In this document: positions 1-10,372 of the stretch, one piece after another
How positions within the stretch are numbered: position 1 is the stretch's first letter
Layout of the letters: each line of letters opens with the position of its first letter
NCBI GenBank assembly: GCA_031472005.1
Contig: PZJY01000004.1
Span: forward strand, 2,082,556 to 2,146,555
Length of the DNA: 64,000 nucleotides
Source: Tetracladium setigerum
Taxonomy: Eukaryota; Ascomycota; Leotiomycetes; Helotiales
Reading direction: 5' to 3'
The notes under the pieces: generated by a model
What the model saw: only the letters and a program-made list of their open reading frames with translations
Databases searched by the model: none
What the model was told of the DNA's origin: nothing
Program-made: the position numbers and the translations under genes

Positions 1-6
1 ACAAAC

Positions 7-2128
7 TTAATAATTCTCTGGCAATTGTTGTGCCGCAAAATCGGGAATGGCGCTCGCGCACTTAAATGACGGAGAGTACGCTTTCGCAGGCAATATACCC
101 GCCGCGAGACCAGACTTGTAACTCCATTGCACCGCACTCTCGGTCTCCCAAGTCCAGTAGAACCAGCCCCACCCCTTCTCAAAACTAGCCATCTGAGCCT
201 CTGCAAACATCTGCAAGAAGACTTTGTACTCGGCGCTGTACTGACTTGGATCCGCATTTGCTTGTGTGCATGAGCACGTAGCGTCTTTGGTAGGACAGCC
301 CGGTGAGAGGACTTGAGTAGATGAGTCCCCGGATTTATACGTTCCCTCCCATCGATTGCCTTGTCCCACGTTGGTGAGATGAGGTGCGCAATCCGTGTCG
401 GCTTGTGACCATTCTGCTATGATTGTTGGTCCAAAGCCAGTGCTCTTATCCATGCTGATTTGCGTCTGATCCGTCCAGCCCTCGCACGCGTAGTTCACCT
501 TCTTAGCATGATCGAAGGCGATTTGATCTTTGTTGAAGATTACGTATTGGTGCACATCTAGCACCAAGCCGTCATAGCCCTGCAGTTTTCCTTGCCAGTT
601 TTCAAGACCCATGAAGCCATCTCCAAAGACGATGAGAGCCGTTATTCCATTGCCGCGTATAATACCGTGGGCTTTGCCTGTCCAGGCTTCGACATCTGAA
701 CTCGAGAGGGTGGTCATTTTGGGCTCATTACAGAGACCGTAGAAAGCGATGATGTTCTTGTATCGATCCTGTGCGAAGAATTTTGATAGTTGATCGTGAA
801 CGTCGAGAGATCGCTGAGCATTCAATGTACCCGAACTCCCACTCAACCAGTTTATCGCTCCTTGACGTCCGCTGTGATTCCACCCATTCTGACTCCCGGG
901 AAGACCGTGTACATCCAAATTAACTCTTAGACCATATTTTCGTGCCCATTCTATGCCTCTCAGAAGATATCTCCACGATGTTCGAAAAACGTAGGGATCT
1001 CCTTCGTAGGTTGTTACAGCCCAATAAGAAAAAGGTATCCGAACATGGTCCAGGCCTGCGTTTGCGATATCTTTGAAGGTTTGCTCGGTGACGAAAGTTG
1101 CATAATGTTTCTCTAGGGTTGAAGCAGCGGTCGATGGTCCAAGGTGGGATGTGAGCGTATATTCATCGATGATTCCTTCTCTCGAGTCGTAATTGAATAG
1201 AGATGGTGTTATAAAAGGTTCAAGAGAAAGCCATCCCCCAAGATTGACGCCTCTGGCCGGAGTTTCTCCATAGGATCCCCAAGACTTCCCAATTGCAGGA
1301 GTGTGCTCATTCGCTTTCTTCGAATCATCCCATGTAGAAAAGAGGCCAATGACCGGAAGACCTCCAAATGTCTCATTTGTGTATGTGACATTGAATCCAG
1401 TGGTATCATACCAGGAAAACGGATCCAAATATGTTCCCTTGGCAGCAGGGGGAATCGAAGATGACGATACCCCGTCCAAGTTCGAGTTCTCCGGTTTCCC
1501 AGTATTGTCTAACACAGGCCCAGTGCTTGCTGTTGTGTTTGAACCGCTATTCTTTTTACTGACCACCACCGCAACGACTATTATAATGAGTAGAATCACT
1601 GCCGCTATTCCACCATAGATCCCTACGGAGCAGGGAATCAGCATTTTGACTAAAGAATATAGCAATCTTCTATCAATTGAACTCACATAATTTCTTTCTG
1701 CGCCCGCCGCCATTCTCCTCATAGCTATGTTTTTCGTCATATCTATCACCACCTCGTATTCCTCTTAATTCTGGTCCATGTCCTTCTTCCATCATAGCCC
1801 CACTAACAACTCGTCTCTTCTTCCTCTTATGTGCTTTCCTCTTTTCCACAACAAACCTTTCATCGGGCAGTTCTCGATGCCTCTTCTTCCTCGCCTTGGG
1901 TATATGTACGTCCTCTCTGGCAGCTCTGGATCGCTCATGCTGATTGATGAGGTTTAGCCTCGCTAACGAATCTGCCGAGAGGGCCTGGGAGCCTGAACTT
2001 GACGATGCTGGTGCTGGTGCTATTACTGCCGCTCGTGGTTTTCGAGGACTATGGCCATTATTGGACTTCCTCTTCGCGCCGTGTGTTTGGTGGTCTCGCG
2101 ACCTCTTTCTGGACTCGCCTGGAGCCAT
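7..2128 (-). CDS. exgD: Membrane-anchored glucan 1,3-beta-glucosidase D (GH5)
   Basis: This gene encodes an exo-beta-1,3-glucanase of glycoside hydrolase family 5 that trims beta-1,3-glucan at the cell wall. I read two exons, 2128-1687 and 1622-7 with a 64-nt GT-AG intron (CTGAT branch site), giving about 685 aa. The N-terminal ~147 residues are basic and cytosolic-looking (LSADSLARLN, KKRRVVSGA). A single hydrophobic anchor follows at about residues 149-170 (GGIAAVILLIIIVVAVVV). The catalytic domain then starts at RGVNLGGWLSLEPF. The acid/base glutamate is in GLCNEP (around residue 446) and the nucleophile in IIAEWS (around 550). This matches the type II membrane layout of Aspergillus ExgD. 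The two exons lie in different frames, so treating them as two genes would be wrong. Stop is TAA at 7-9, so the gene is complete. Confidence 0.9.
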
Positions 2129-2564
2129 TGCTGGAGAGCCGGTCGGATGTGCTCAAATTGGTGTGAATGGCAGGGAAAGAAGGGCGGTAGAAGGTGGTTT
2201 TGTCGGTAAAGGAAACTTCTATCAACAAAAAACATATATATAGGAAAGTTGGCAGCGACAATTGGGATTTGTGACGTTTTGCTGGCAATTGCTTGGGAAC
2301 AATCCCAGTATTTGCTGGAGCGCGTTGTTATGGTAACGCAGCCAGCCGGCCTCATCTGCCAGGTGTGACCGCCTTCCACCAGTTCACGAAATTGTGATTG
2401 TGCATCCCACCTCAGCCATCTCTACTGTAGAGCCAGATAATGTCTAGATAGACCCGATACACAAAACAACACAACACAACACAGCATAACTGTCCTTGTA
2501 GAACATCGAGCTCTTCTTTCTCCTTTTTTCTCATGGGCTTGCTCGGCTGGTTGCAAGCACCTGG
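2129..2564. other. Intergenic, upstream of the exgD-like gene
   Basis: This 436-nt stretch lies between two tandem minus-strand genes. It holds the presumed exgD promoter and the 3' end of cnxH. An AACAC-rich run occurs around 2463-2486 and a TATATATA at 2234-2241. I see no gene. Confidence 0.5.
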
Positions 2565-3103
2565 TCAATCGATGCGCACACCGGCAGCTCCATCTCGGTT
2601 TGCTCTCCAGATCCCACCATCCACCCCACCAAACTCTTCCTTTTTCCAGACCTCAACCTTTGCCTTGATCTCTTCCAGAGCTTCCTCGCCAGCTCTCCAT
2701 GCTGCTCCGCGGTGGGGAGATGATACCGCAATCAAAATACTCTCCTCGCCTATTGGGACGACTCCAAGACGGTGCACGATGGCAATCGAAGTCAAAGAGT
2801 GCTTGTCGACAATGGCTTTGCCGATGGAGAGCATCGTTCGCAAGGCCCGAGGCTCATAGGATGTGTACTGCAGCTCTTTGACTGGCTTGCCATCAAAATT
2901 GTCACGGGTTGTGCCTTTGAAAGGACGGTCAGTCGATTATACCTAAACAGAAGCGTGTGGAGGGTATATATGGCTTAGTTACCAGCAAACAGCACGATAG
3001 CCCCAGCCTTGGGACTCCGGACGTGATCCATAGTGACCTTGATGTCCAAGACATCGGAAGTCAGGGCAATGTAACAGTTTGCTTCTTGGAGTTCGGTGGC
3101 CAT
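2565..3103 (-). CDS. cnxH: Molybdopterin synthase large (catalytic) subunit, MoaE/MOCS2B family
   Basis: The product is the catalytic subunit of molybdopterin synthase, which inserts two sulfurs from the thiocarboxylated small subunit into precursor Z (cPMP) to make molybdopterin for nitrate reductase and other molybdoenzymes in the cytosol. Exons are 3103-2983 and 2914-2565, separated by a 68-nt intron, giving 156 aa, the usual size. Family motifs in order are GAIVLFAGTTRDNF, VKELQYTSYE, VHRLGVVPIGE, SPHRGAAW and the lysine-containing KVEVWKKEEF, followed by the WRANRDG tail. The start was chosen at MATELQEANCY because the conserved domain begins there. The Aspergillus orthologue is cnxH. 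The small subunit is not in this window. A molybdate-transporter-like gene lies 47 kb away. Confidence 0.92.
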
Positions 3104-3436
3104 CTTGGAATTCACAGTTTTTCTCTCGATCAAAGACAAACTTAATAAGCATCAACCCTTCTGCTTGAATCGGATTAGAGACAGTAGGTAGGGTACAGTA
3201 GCTTGCACCTTCATGGCCCACACAGACCTACTAGCAGTAGGCAAAGTCACGAGACTAAAGACCTCGGCCTGGCACTGGCGCTTGGTTAGTGCCGCGCTGA
3301 TGTCAACGCTGAATCTGGAGTAAAGAAGTGCCCGTCGATAGCCGCTTTCTCCTACTGTTACTGTACAGTACAGTCCTGGACACTTCCTTTTCCCCCAGAC
3401 TCTCCAATTCTTCTTTGCCCACGACCCAGATTCAAG
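3104..3436. promoter_or_regulatory. Divergent promoter region between cnxH and BCKDHB
   Basis: This 333-nt region separates two head-to-head genes and must carry both promoters. It includes a TACTGTACAGTACAGT stretch near 3356-3371, a motif seen in several other gaps of the window. No binding site can be assigned with confidence. Confidence 0.45.
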
Positions 3437-4753
3437 ATGAAAATTCCCTCGAGAGCATTGCCCAGAAGGCTGGCTTCTTCGGTTCCATCTTTCATTCCAA
3501 AACAGAATGTATCCCAATTCCGGAGATGTTATTCCTCGCATCCGCCAAATGCCCGACTCAACATCCCCACAGACTTCTCCACAACTCCCCTCCTCTCCCA
3601 TACCTCCCAATCCGCTCTTCACAACCCAGAACTCTCCCCCGAGGTTCGAAATGGAACCACGAAGCGTATGAATCTCTTCCAATCCATCAACGATGCACTC
3701 TCTATTGCTCTTGCGCAAGACGAATCGGTCCTTCTGTTTGGCGAAGATGTTGCCTTTGGCGGGGTGTTTCGATGCAGCATGAATCTGGCAGAAAACTATG
3801 GTTCAGACAGGGTCTTCAATACGCCGCTCTGCGAGCAAGGAATTATTGGGTTTGCAATTGGGGCTGCAGCGGAGGGAATGAAGGCGGTGGCCGAGATTCA
3901 GTTCGCCGATTATGTCTACCCAGCCTTTGATCAATTGGTCAACGAAGCTGCGAAATTTCGATATAGAGATGGGGCCGAGGGGAGACACGTTGGCGGATTG
4001 ACTGTTCGCATGCCTTGCGGCGGAGTAGGACATGGTGCTCTGTATGTTCTGGTCATTTTCGAAAGAATTCATAGTGAAACTAACCATTTGCAGATACCAC
4101 TCACAATCCCCAGAAAGTCTATTCACCCACATTCCTGGTCTACGGGTCATTATGCCAAGATCTCCAATACAAGCAAAAGGACTACTGCTCGCCGCAATTG
4201 CCAGTGGTGACCCCTGTGTTTTCATGGAACCTAAAGCGTTGTACCGAGCCGCCGTGGAGCAGGTCCCCACCGCATCATATACGCTACCTTTATCCAAGGC
4301 TGAGATTTTGAAAACAGGTTCCAATCTGACCATTGTCTCATATGGCCATCCTCTGTACACTTGTAGCAGCGCAATCGAGCAGGCAGAGAAAGATTTCGGT
4401 ATCAGTATTGAACTGATTGACCTGCGGACACTTTATCCATGGGACAAGGAGACTGTACTGAAAAGTGTGAGAAAAACAGGGAGATGCTTGGTAGTGCACG
4501 AGAGTATGGTCAATGCAGGCATTGGAGCAGAAGTAGCTGCCAGTATTCAAGGCGACAAAGAGACTTTCCTGAGACTCGAAGCACCGGTTATGCGGGTAGC
4601 TGGATGGAGCACTCATATGGGACTAATGTATGAGAAGTTTAACATCCCAGATGTTGCAAGTAAGTTTCATTCCTTTTGAAGAAATGCTGGAGGGATCTAT
4701 GCTAATACTGAGAAGGAGTATACGACAATATTAAGAAGGCAGTTGAATATTGA
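3437..4753 (+). CDS. BCKDHB: 2-oxoisovalerate dehydrogenase E1 beta subunit, mitochondrial
   Basis: This is the beta subunit of the thiamine-dependent E1 component of the branched-chain alpha-keto acid dehydrogenase complex, which oxidatively decarboxylates the keto acids of Val, Leu and Ile in the mitochondrial matrix. Exons are 3437-4041, 4094-4659 and 4716-4753, with introns of 52 and 56 nt, giving 402 aa. The first ~35 residues form an Arg/Ser-rich presequence ending near RRCYSS. Recognisable blocks are MNLFQSINDAL, FGEDVAFGGVF, TPLCEQGIIGFAIG, GGVGHGALYHSQSPE, HIPGLRVIMP, DLRTLYPWD and the C-terminal VYDNIKKAVEY. The GGVF (not GGVR) at the start of the conserved loop and the SPESLF block favour BCKDH over pyruvate dehydrogenase beta. 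The last exon is only 38 nt. Confidence 0.92.
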
Positions 4754-5230
4754 AAACCGTTCACAAACGCATTGGTTATTGCATTGATTATTCGGTGGAT
4801 ACACTACCTACCTACAGACTATCATTTGAAAACAGAGAAAACAAGGTAGTCGAAAGGTGTGGTTATCCCAAAACGGTCTTCCGAGCAGGTAGAAGCTGAT
4901 GAGGAGCTTTGACCACTCGAAGACTTTATAGAGGCCGCACTGTCTGGCTGTTGATAGGCATGTAGGTCGAGCTCAGGCTAGGCAGCCATATTTAGACATA
5001 AATATTAAAAAATATCATAAAGACAAAAGCTGCTCATTTCTTCCATAAAAGGAAAAAGATTCCAGAGTGTTGGTGTGACTTCCCATGGTAGGTACCTACC
5101 CCCACCATCACGTGGGTCGCGATTCAGCCACAAGCGGCGGGGTCGGCTGTCTTCCAACCTCACGGCGCTAGGATATCACCTCGACACCCATTGCGACAAC
5201 GAAAAGTCTCAAGTTCCAATCGAATACCAA
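4754..5230. other. Intergenic between BCKDHB and CAP1
   Basis: These 477 nt lie between two co-oriented genes and hold the BCKDHB 3' end and CAP1 5' leader. An in-frame upstream ATG at 5075 would add 52 residues to CAP1, but the added sequence looks nothing like the family, so I treat it as leader. Confidence 0.45.
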
Positions 5231-6375
5231 ATGACTTCTCCACTGGCTACGGTCTCCGCTTATGTGGAAGGAGCTCCTCCTGGAGAGGTGAGTTCAGTCT
5301 CACGAGAAGTCTTTTGAATCAACGCTGACTTGTATGGTGTCCAGTTGGCGGACGTAATAGCTGGTAGAGCTTTCCCCTTTCTCTCGCATCAGCACAATAG
5401 CGTCTGCTAAACCACACGAACAGATATCAAGGCTCTTACAATCGAAAGCCCGGAGCTTCTTACCCAACTCGGACCAGCCTTCGAGAAGTACAACGAGGAG
5501 CAGTTTGCGACAGTGAAGCTTCCGGGAAGCAGCCAGAATGTCTGTCCACGCAAGCAAGAGAAGAGACTCGGGAAGGCAAGGCTGATACGGAAGAATAGGT
5601 TATAATCAGCACATACAATTCGCTGGGGGATGGGAGATATTTCGATGTCGAGAGCTCGTCTAGTTTTGCATTCAATCACAGCACACAGGTATGCTCATTG
5701 AGAATGCTTCGGAGGAAGAGAGCTGATGGAAAGACAGAAAGCAAGCGCTGCACAAAGCTACGTGCTGGAAAGCAGCCATGTGGACCTTGTGTAGGTCTTC
5801 CGGTGAAGAATATGCATCGGATGCTAATTCTGTGGTAGCAAGTCTCTCTTGAAAAGCCTGGGTACACATGTCAAGGAGCACTTTCCCAATGCGTCATATG
5901 GAGTATACCCTATTGAGGATGATTCGAAGATTGCTCTACTTGTGGTTGCCAACAAATACAGCCCAAACAACTTTTGGTTGGTCTCCCATGCTATTGATTG
6001 ACTATACTTTGTACTAATGGGTGCAGGAATGGCCGATGGAGATCTCTTTACATATTTGACCCATCCGCTTCCTCTCTCACTGGAAGTATTAAAGTAGACG
6101 TGCATTACTATGAAGATGGTAATGTTCGGCTCCTGACCACCAAGCCAGTTTCGGCGACCATTTCCTCGGCATCGGCCACGGCAGTTGTCAGAGAAATCAC
6201 GGGAGCAGAGAAGAGGTATCAAGAAGAGGTCAACAAGGGCTTCAACAACCTGAGCGAAGGAGCCTTCAAGGGATTGCGAAGACAACTCCCGATCACTAGA
6301 CAGAAGATAGAGTGGGACAAGATTGCGGGGTACCGGTTAGGCCAAGACATCGGAGGGGGGAGTTCAAAGAGATAG
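5231..6375 (+). CDS. CAP1: F-actin-capping protein alpha subunit
   Basis: The product is the alpha subunit of the CapZ heterodimer, which caps barbed ends of actin filaments, mainly at cortical patches. I read seven exons: 5231-5287, 5345-5363 (19 nt), 5424-5539, 5599-5688, 5738-5790, 5839-5976 and 6027-6375. They give 273 aa, a typical size. Diagnostic blocks are VIISTYNSLGDGRYFD, VKSLLKSLGTHV, NKYSPNNFWNGRWRS, GSIKVDVHYYEDGNV, FKGLRRQLPITRQK and WDKIAGYRLGQDIGGG. Two introns start with weak donors (GTCTGT at 5540, GTTGGT at 5977), yet the frame and the conserved sequence are continuous across both, and both have good branch sites. The beta subunit is not in the window. Confidence 0.93.
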
Positions 6376-7645
6376 CGTGGATTGCTTTCTAGAATGCATT
6401 TACAGATTCCTTCCAAATCTATGGCATTGCAACCCTTGGACGCATGTCAAAACTTAGAGTCTACAAGAGAAAAAAGGTTCCAAGGAAAGACTTGCAAGGC
6501 TCTCATTATCGTACCAAGCAAGTGTAGAATGAAATGAGGGGTTGGGAGGTCCTTTCCAAGGTCTTTTGGTAGCTGGGGAAGCTCTTCCAGTAGGTACATG
6601 CAAGTATTCCAGAGTTATCAACTAGAGCATTAGAGCGTGCTCGGTTCTGCAACTCCCACATCTTGTGAATCTGACACCATCCAGTGACTCAGCTTGACAT
6701 GCCGTCTGGCTAGCCTTATTGTACATAGGTTGGTACAATCAACGCGGCCTTTACTCGGGATGAACATGAAGTCCACCACCAGCCAGCAGTGCGTGTTAGA
6801 ATCCGCGGAATGCGCGCGGAAGCGGAAGCGGTAGTTACACACAAACATAATGAAGCGATACAGTAGAGTGATGGACACACCATTCTCTCATTCCTCGTAC
6901 GGTCAACACGCGAAAATGGAGACCGGGAAGTCCTTTCAAGTCTTCAGGAAATTTGTGTAGTACCTACCTACCTATTCATGTTAGAGTTTTAATGGAGATA
7001 ACTCGGGACACGAACCACAAACGCACACACGCACACTTTATCAGCCACATACCCGATGGTTCTTCCCGCACTCAAGGGATTGTTTTTTTTAAGTGCACAG
7101 GCTTCATTTGAAGTGAGACTTTTTAGAAGTTGGTTAGAAAAAAGTTCCCGTTGGCATTGCCGAACCGCATCTTCTAGACTTCCTAGTACAGTACCTAAAC
7201 ACCACCACTGCATGTGTCAAGAATGTCGATGGAAAAGTGTAAAGACATGCCGTATATCTCCTTTCTGGCCAATCAAAGCCCTTGAATTGCTCACCCGACG
7301 TAATCTGATTGCTCTTGCCGACGGAACGGCAAAATACTGCCAAATCCGACCTAGTGTCAGCCAAGACTAGTATCAATGAATGGCCAGATTAATTTGTTGA
7401 ACACTCTTGCGAATATCATCCACCGCACTCCCAGTTCACCTGCATCTTCTCTCTTCCTCTCCCCCCTCTCTCTCCAACACGAACACGAATTTTCGCTCAT
7501 TCACACCCTCATTTAAATCAATTCTCAACCCCTCCCCACCCAAACCTCCTCGACTCTCACCTCCAAACCTCAGGAACAAGCACAACTCGAATACATAAAG
7601 GGGCCATTCTGCGCGCAAGTCTCGGAAAAGCAACTAGTAAACAAG
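6376..7645. other. Intergenic between CAP1 and CYB5
   Basis: These 1.27 kb hold the CAP1 3' region and the CYB5 promoter. There is a pyrimidine-rich stretch at about 7430-7560 just before CYB5, typical of a fungal core promoter or leader, and a CTACCTACCTA run near 6962. I see no gene. Confidence 0.4.
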
Positions 7646-8370
7646 ATGTCTGAGATCAAGGAGTTCACATACAAGGAGGTAGAGGCACACGCCACAAAGA
7701 AAGATTTGTTCATGGTTATCCATGATAAGGTTTACGATTCAACAGCTTTCATTGATGAGCACCCGTAAGCATATCTCTCCATCTCTGTTTGCTTGGAGGA
7801 GGGGCGGTGGGGAAGAGCCGCCTTGTGGTACCATGAGCAGCCTTGGGTCTCCTTTGGATGCTCGACTTTGGCAGACAAGGAGCTCTTGGTTCCGTGAAAT
7901 ACGGCGTGGTTTGACTGCAATTGTCGTACATTTTTTTGGGGGGGGGGGGGGGGAGATCAATGAGTCAGTTGCTAATTTATCTCCTTTTGTAGAGGTGGAG
8001 AAGAGGTTCTGCTAGATGTTGGTGGACAGGACGCAACCGAGGCCTTCGAGGATGTCGGACACAGTGACGAGGCACGAGAGATTCTTGAAGGACTACTGGT
8101 CGGATCGTTGAAGCGAGTGGTAAGCCTTACCTGCTGTCTTTGCGACAATACCCCCATCCTTTCCCTCGGAACCTGTTGAAGCACATGCTAAAACCCCTCT
8201 CCCCACAGGAAGGAGACCCAAAGCCCAAAGCCACAGTCTCATCCTCATCCTCACCATCCTCCAGCGAGGCGGCAGGTTTGGGAGTTGGTCTCTACGCTAT
8301 CGTCCTTGTTGGCGCGGCGGTGGCTTATGGAGCCTACAAGTATTTTGAGGCTCAGGAGGTTAAGGCATAA
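7646..8370 (+). CDS. CYB5: Cytochrome b5, ER tail-anchored
   Basis: This small haem protein donates electrons in the ER to desaturases, hydroxylases and P450s. Exons are 7646-7764, 7993-8119 and 8209-8370, giving 135 aa. The haem-binding core carries both axial histidines, in DEHPGGEEVLLD and in EDVGHSDEA. A Ser/Pro-rich linker follows, then one C-terminal hydrophobic helix (GLYAIVLVGAAVAYGAYKYF) that fits a tail anchor, then a short tail EAQEVKA. Intron 1 (228 nt) is unusually long for this window and contains a T7-G16 run. Intron 2 is 89 nt. The start is the only ATG giving the complete haem domain. Confidence 0.95.
7931..7953. repeat. T7-G16 homopolymer run inside CYB5 intron 1
   Basis: Seven T residues are followed by 16 G residues on the + strand. 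Runs this long are prone to length errors in sequencing and could also form a G-quadruplex in the transcript. Confidence 0.85.
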
Positions 8371-9104
8371 TAAAGGATTGGATTTGATTTACTGCAGCGG
8401 AAATAGGAGCCTCATTTGATGTGTGTGGATAGATGGTTATGGGGCATGGAAGGGCTTGCACATCATACGGGGAGATTGGGGAGTTATGTTATAGGTACAG
8501 CACACTTGATGCATTTTCTTGATGTTCCATAGAACGATGAACACTTAATTGAATGACTTTTCAAAGATCAGAAGTGCAAGTGGGTGTTTTCTTGCCGATT
8601 TAGGGTTTTCAAACAGGGTCATGTCTATTGATGTCTGATGAATAGGTGGTCGAAATCTACCATAAATTTGAAATTTGGGATGTCAAAGAACTGTATGGTC
8701 GTCCTATACCTTGATTAGGGTGTAGGTAAGACTCACTAATCCTTCACTTCTCACTGCGCTATAATCTCTTGTAACAATATAGATTAGACAGGTTCCTAGA
8801 AATGATTGTCCTAATGCCTAATAAGATTGAAAACCGTGCCGTCTCAGCAGGCGGTTTAAAAAAGCTATACATGGAAATTGGTTTGCAATCAGTTTCTGTC
8901 ATTTTGGTCCCATAGATTTAGCAACCTTTTAGCTGTCGATATCCCAAAAACGTAGTGTAAGGCCATCCTAATCGTGGGAAAACCAACAACTGTAGCTCAA
9001 ATTTGTATACTTATCAAATCACTCCGTAACCTAGTAACGCCATTGCTCATGCATCGCTCAATCCGTCAACCCTTTCCACATCTCCCCATCACATCACCAC
9101 CCAT
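8371..9104. other. Convergent intergenic region (CYB5 and RING gene 3' ends)
   Basis: These 734 nt lie between two converging genes and are AT-rich. No gene or RNA is visible, and it probably holds only 3' untranslated sequence and terminators. Confidence 0.45.
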
Positions 9105-9776
9105 CTAAGCATAAAGCGTGTCCCACTCCTCCTCTTCCTCATCATCCACCACCTTTTCCACCTTCTTCTTCTCCAACAAATGCTTCCTATCCATCGGACA
9201 CGTGCCATGCATCCTCAACCACGGCGCCACACACTCCAGATCAAACATGTGCGTGGAATGGCACGGCAAAACCACCACTAGGGGATACTCATCATCCAGG
9301 AACTTCTCCGCACATATCGGACACGCATCACTCTTCTTCAACTGCTTCTTGGGCACCCTCTCCAACTCATCCAGATAGCTCTGCGGCACGCCCTCGGCCT
9401 TTTCCAGCGTAGCATTCTCCGTGGCTTCGATGAGCGAGGTGAGGAATTCGGCGTTGGCTTCTGTCGGCGCGCCTTGAAGGAGTGCTTCGAACTGTGAGCG
9501 CAGGAGAGCTTCGGTGGCTGCTACGTCGCCCGGGGTGGGTACGGCATGTGGGTTGTTTTGTGGTGTGGTGGGGTGGACGTTTCGATTTGGGAGAGTTGAT
9601 TGAAGAAGCTGGACATCGAGGGGCGTCGGCCGCGAGATTTGGTGCTGGCCTTGATGTTGTGCTCGACTGGGGGGACGTTAGACGGGTTTGTGGTTGAAGA
9701 GGAGGAGAGAGCATGATGGTAGATTGTGCTTTGGTGGGGTAGTTTGGATGGACTTACCTTCGTATGGATTGGCCAT
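9105..9776 (-). CDS. RING-H2 finger protein, probable E3 ubiquitin ligase (frame break in exon 2)
   Basis: A C-terminal RING-H2 domain is clear: CPICAEKF, then LPCHSTHMFDLECVAPWL and GTCPMDRK, with the Cys/His spacing of a C3H2C3 ring, followed by an acidic tail. RING-H2 proteins recruit E2 enzymes, and the substrate here is unknown. Exon 1 is 9776-9758 (MANPYE) and exon 2 starts at 9666. The first half of exon 2 reads VEHNIKASTK through SFFNQLSQIE in one frame. The second half reads NNPHAVPTPGD through to the stop in another. No GT-AG intron can bridge the two. One extra C in the ACCCCACC run at about 9566-9573 would join them smoothly. An assembly indel is the likeliest cause, so the gene is probably intact in the organism, at about 220 aa. 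Confidence 0.8.
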
Positions 9777-10372
9777 TGTTCAGAGAATCTTGGGGTACAA
9801 GGTGCCTAGAAGATGGATTCTAATTATTGAAGCTGTTCTTTGGCTCTCAAAGAGATTGGTGTTTCGTTTTGTTCGTTTGCTTGTTTGGTATTTGTTTGGT
9901 AGGAGGTCGAATAGATTAGCCTTTTGGAGAGGTCAGGAGGAGCAGCTACAGGCAAACATTGTACGCATGCCCCTCGCTCTCGCTTGAGGCTCCACTTTAA
10001 AAGGGTCAACAGAGCAGCTCCTGAGCCCTGGTACAGTTTACACAGTCTCTCCCTGGAGTTCTACCATGTACGTATATTAAGATCGAGGGCTGCACTGACT
10101 ATATGGTCACTTGTATAGGGACGGCTCTCGAGTGCTGTTGTATGATCTGGACCTTATTTGAGACGATTGATTTGATTATCGAGAACCATATTAAATAGTA
10201 ATGACCGATTTCAATTTCCCTTGCCCATTCTGTTCAAATGTACAAACCAGCGCTTTTCCAATCCTGTAATTACAAATGCTCCAATGCCCAACGCCCAACT
10301 GACCGTATGTACACATAATGTTGCGAATTGGTGATTACGGCACTAAAGTCCATGAACCATACCTTCATCTTT
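9777..10372. other. Intergenic between ABCG gene and RING gene
   Basis: These 596 nt separate two minus-strand genes and hold the RING gene promoter and the ABCG 3' end. No coding sequence is seen. Confidence 0.4.

Noticed and set aside
1673..2128. Separate 151-aa basic protein upstream of the glucanase
   Set aside because: It ends in a GTGAGT donor and continues in frame, after a 64-nt intron, into the glucanase membrane anchor; the same LSADSLARLN and RVVSGA blocks occur in ExgD proteins.
5075..5230. N-terminal extension of CAP1 from an upstream in-frame ATG
   Set aside because: The 52 added residues are Arg/Ser-rich and unlike any capping protein; the conserved start is at 5231.
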